Source of the DNA: Bremia lactucae
Taxonomy: Eukaryota > Oomycota > Peronosporomycetes > Peronosporales > Peronosporaceae
Direction of reading: 5' to 3'
DNA: 26,351 nucleotides
Assembly: GCF_004359215.1 (NCBI RefSeq)
Contig: NC_090615.1
Span: forward strand, 1,158,467 to 1,184,817
The notes beneath the pieces are model-generated. The model was not told the DNA's origin and ran no database searches. It saw only the letters and a list, made by a program, of their open reading frames with translations. Positions 25,981 through 26,351 of this stretch are shown in pieces. Within the stretch, counting starts at the first letter, position 1; every line of letters begins with the position of its first letter. Position numbers and translations under genes: made by a program.

Positions 25981-26351
25981 TTTAAAAGCCTTGTTTTTGT
26001 AAACAGATTCAGCAAGAAGGTACATCTTGCTGCAGTGCCAGAGTTGATCACGGCTACGAGCTGTGCCCGTGTCTTTATCGACACAGTATTCAAACTCCAC
26101 GAATTACCCCGTGAACTGGTCTCGGATAAAGATCCAAGATTCACGGCGGAGTTCTGGCGATCCGTGTTCCGATCTCTCGGAACACGGCTGACTATGTCAA
26201 CATCCGATCACCCAGAAACAGATGGTCAAACAGATTGCGTAAATCGCGTCCTCGAAGCGATACTTCGAGGTTACGTCCAATCGTATCCGAATTGGAGCCA
26301 GTTTTTACCGATGGTCGAATTCGCCATCAATAATTCGGTGCATGCGTCTAC
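25951..26351 (+). pseudogene. pol: Ty3/gypsy integrase catalytic core, partial
   Basis: Open from ATG 25951 to the window edge. From about 25990 it reads FVNRFSKKVHLAAVPE, VFKLHELPRELVSDKDPRF, TRLTMSTSDHPETDGQT and FLPMVEFAINNSVHAS, the canonical rve integrase core. The second catalytic aspartate is at 26125-26127. Exactly 35 residues later, where the glutamate of D-x35-E should be, the codon at 26233-26235 encodes D (QTDCVNR instead of QTERVNR). Sequence upstream of the FVNRFS block does not match the family, so the N-terminal zinc domain and first catalytic aspartate are missing. It is probably an inactive fragment. Confidence 0.85.

Overview
The window looks like oomycete nuclear DNA (Phytophthora or downy-mildew type). 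It holds a compact block of four intron-poor genes on one strand, with AT-rich spacers, set inside a dense graveyard of Ty3/gypsy retrotransposons. The oomycete assignment rests on the KRE6/SKN1-type glucan protein, two BT1/folate-biopterin-like transporters, very short GT-AG introns and the retroelement protein style. It is an inference from protein character, not from a database search.

Layout. (1) 1-1697, minus strand: 5' end of Ty3/gypsy copy A (LTR, primer-binding site, intact gag frame, protease frame running off the edge). (2) 1698-11470: gene island, all genes on the minus strand. In transcription order: a BT1-like transporter (11203-9617), a lysophospholipid acyltransferase with two short introns (9401-8119), a second BT1-like transporter (7235-5481) and a KRE6/SKN1-like GH16 membrane protein (4711-2411). 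A 280-bp foldback MITE lies just 3' of the acyltransferase. (3) 11471-13740, plus strand: a second hairpin MITE abuts copy B of the same retroelement family as A, so the island is flanked by inverted copies. B is broken by a frameshift and a nonsense codon. (4) 13740-17850, minus strand: heavily decayed pol and gag of another Ty3/gypsy element (D). (5) 18189-22663: an LTR, a decayed plus-strand gag, an inverted minus-strand integrase tail, and a plus-strand reverse transcriptase with a damaged active site. (6) 22664-22934: assembly gap. (7) 22935-25221, minus strand: Ty3/gypsy element E (protease, gag, PBS, 532-bp LTR), split by a tRNA-derived SINE with a perfect 13-bp target-site duplication. 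(8) 25222-26351: non-coding spacer, then a plus-strand integrase core running off the edge.

The four host genes point to membrane and wall functions: two polytopic carriers, a glycerolipid acyltransferase and a glucan-assembly protein. Nothing in the sequence proves they work together; they share only strand and proximity. The most notable non-gene signal is at the gag/protease boundary of the retroelements: a slippery heptamer in the correct register, a 7-8 nt spacer and a stem-loop that contains the gag stop codon. It is present in both A and B, and the same stem, but not the heptamer, is at the equivalent place in the different family E.
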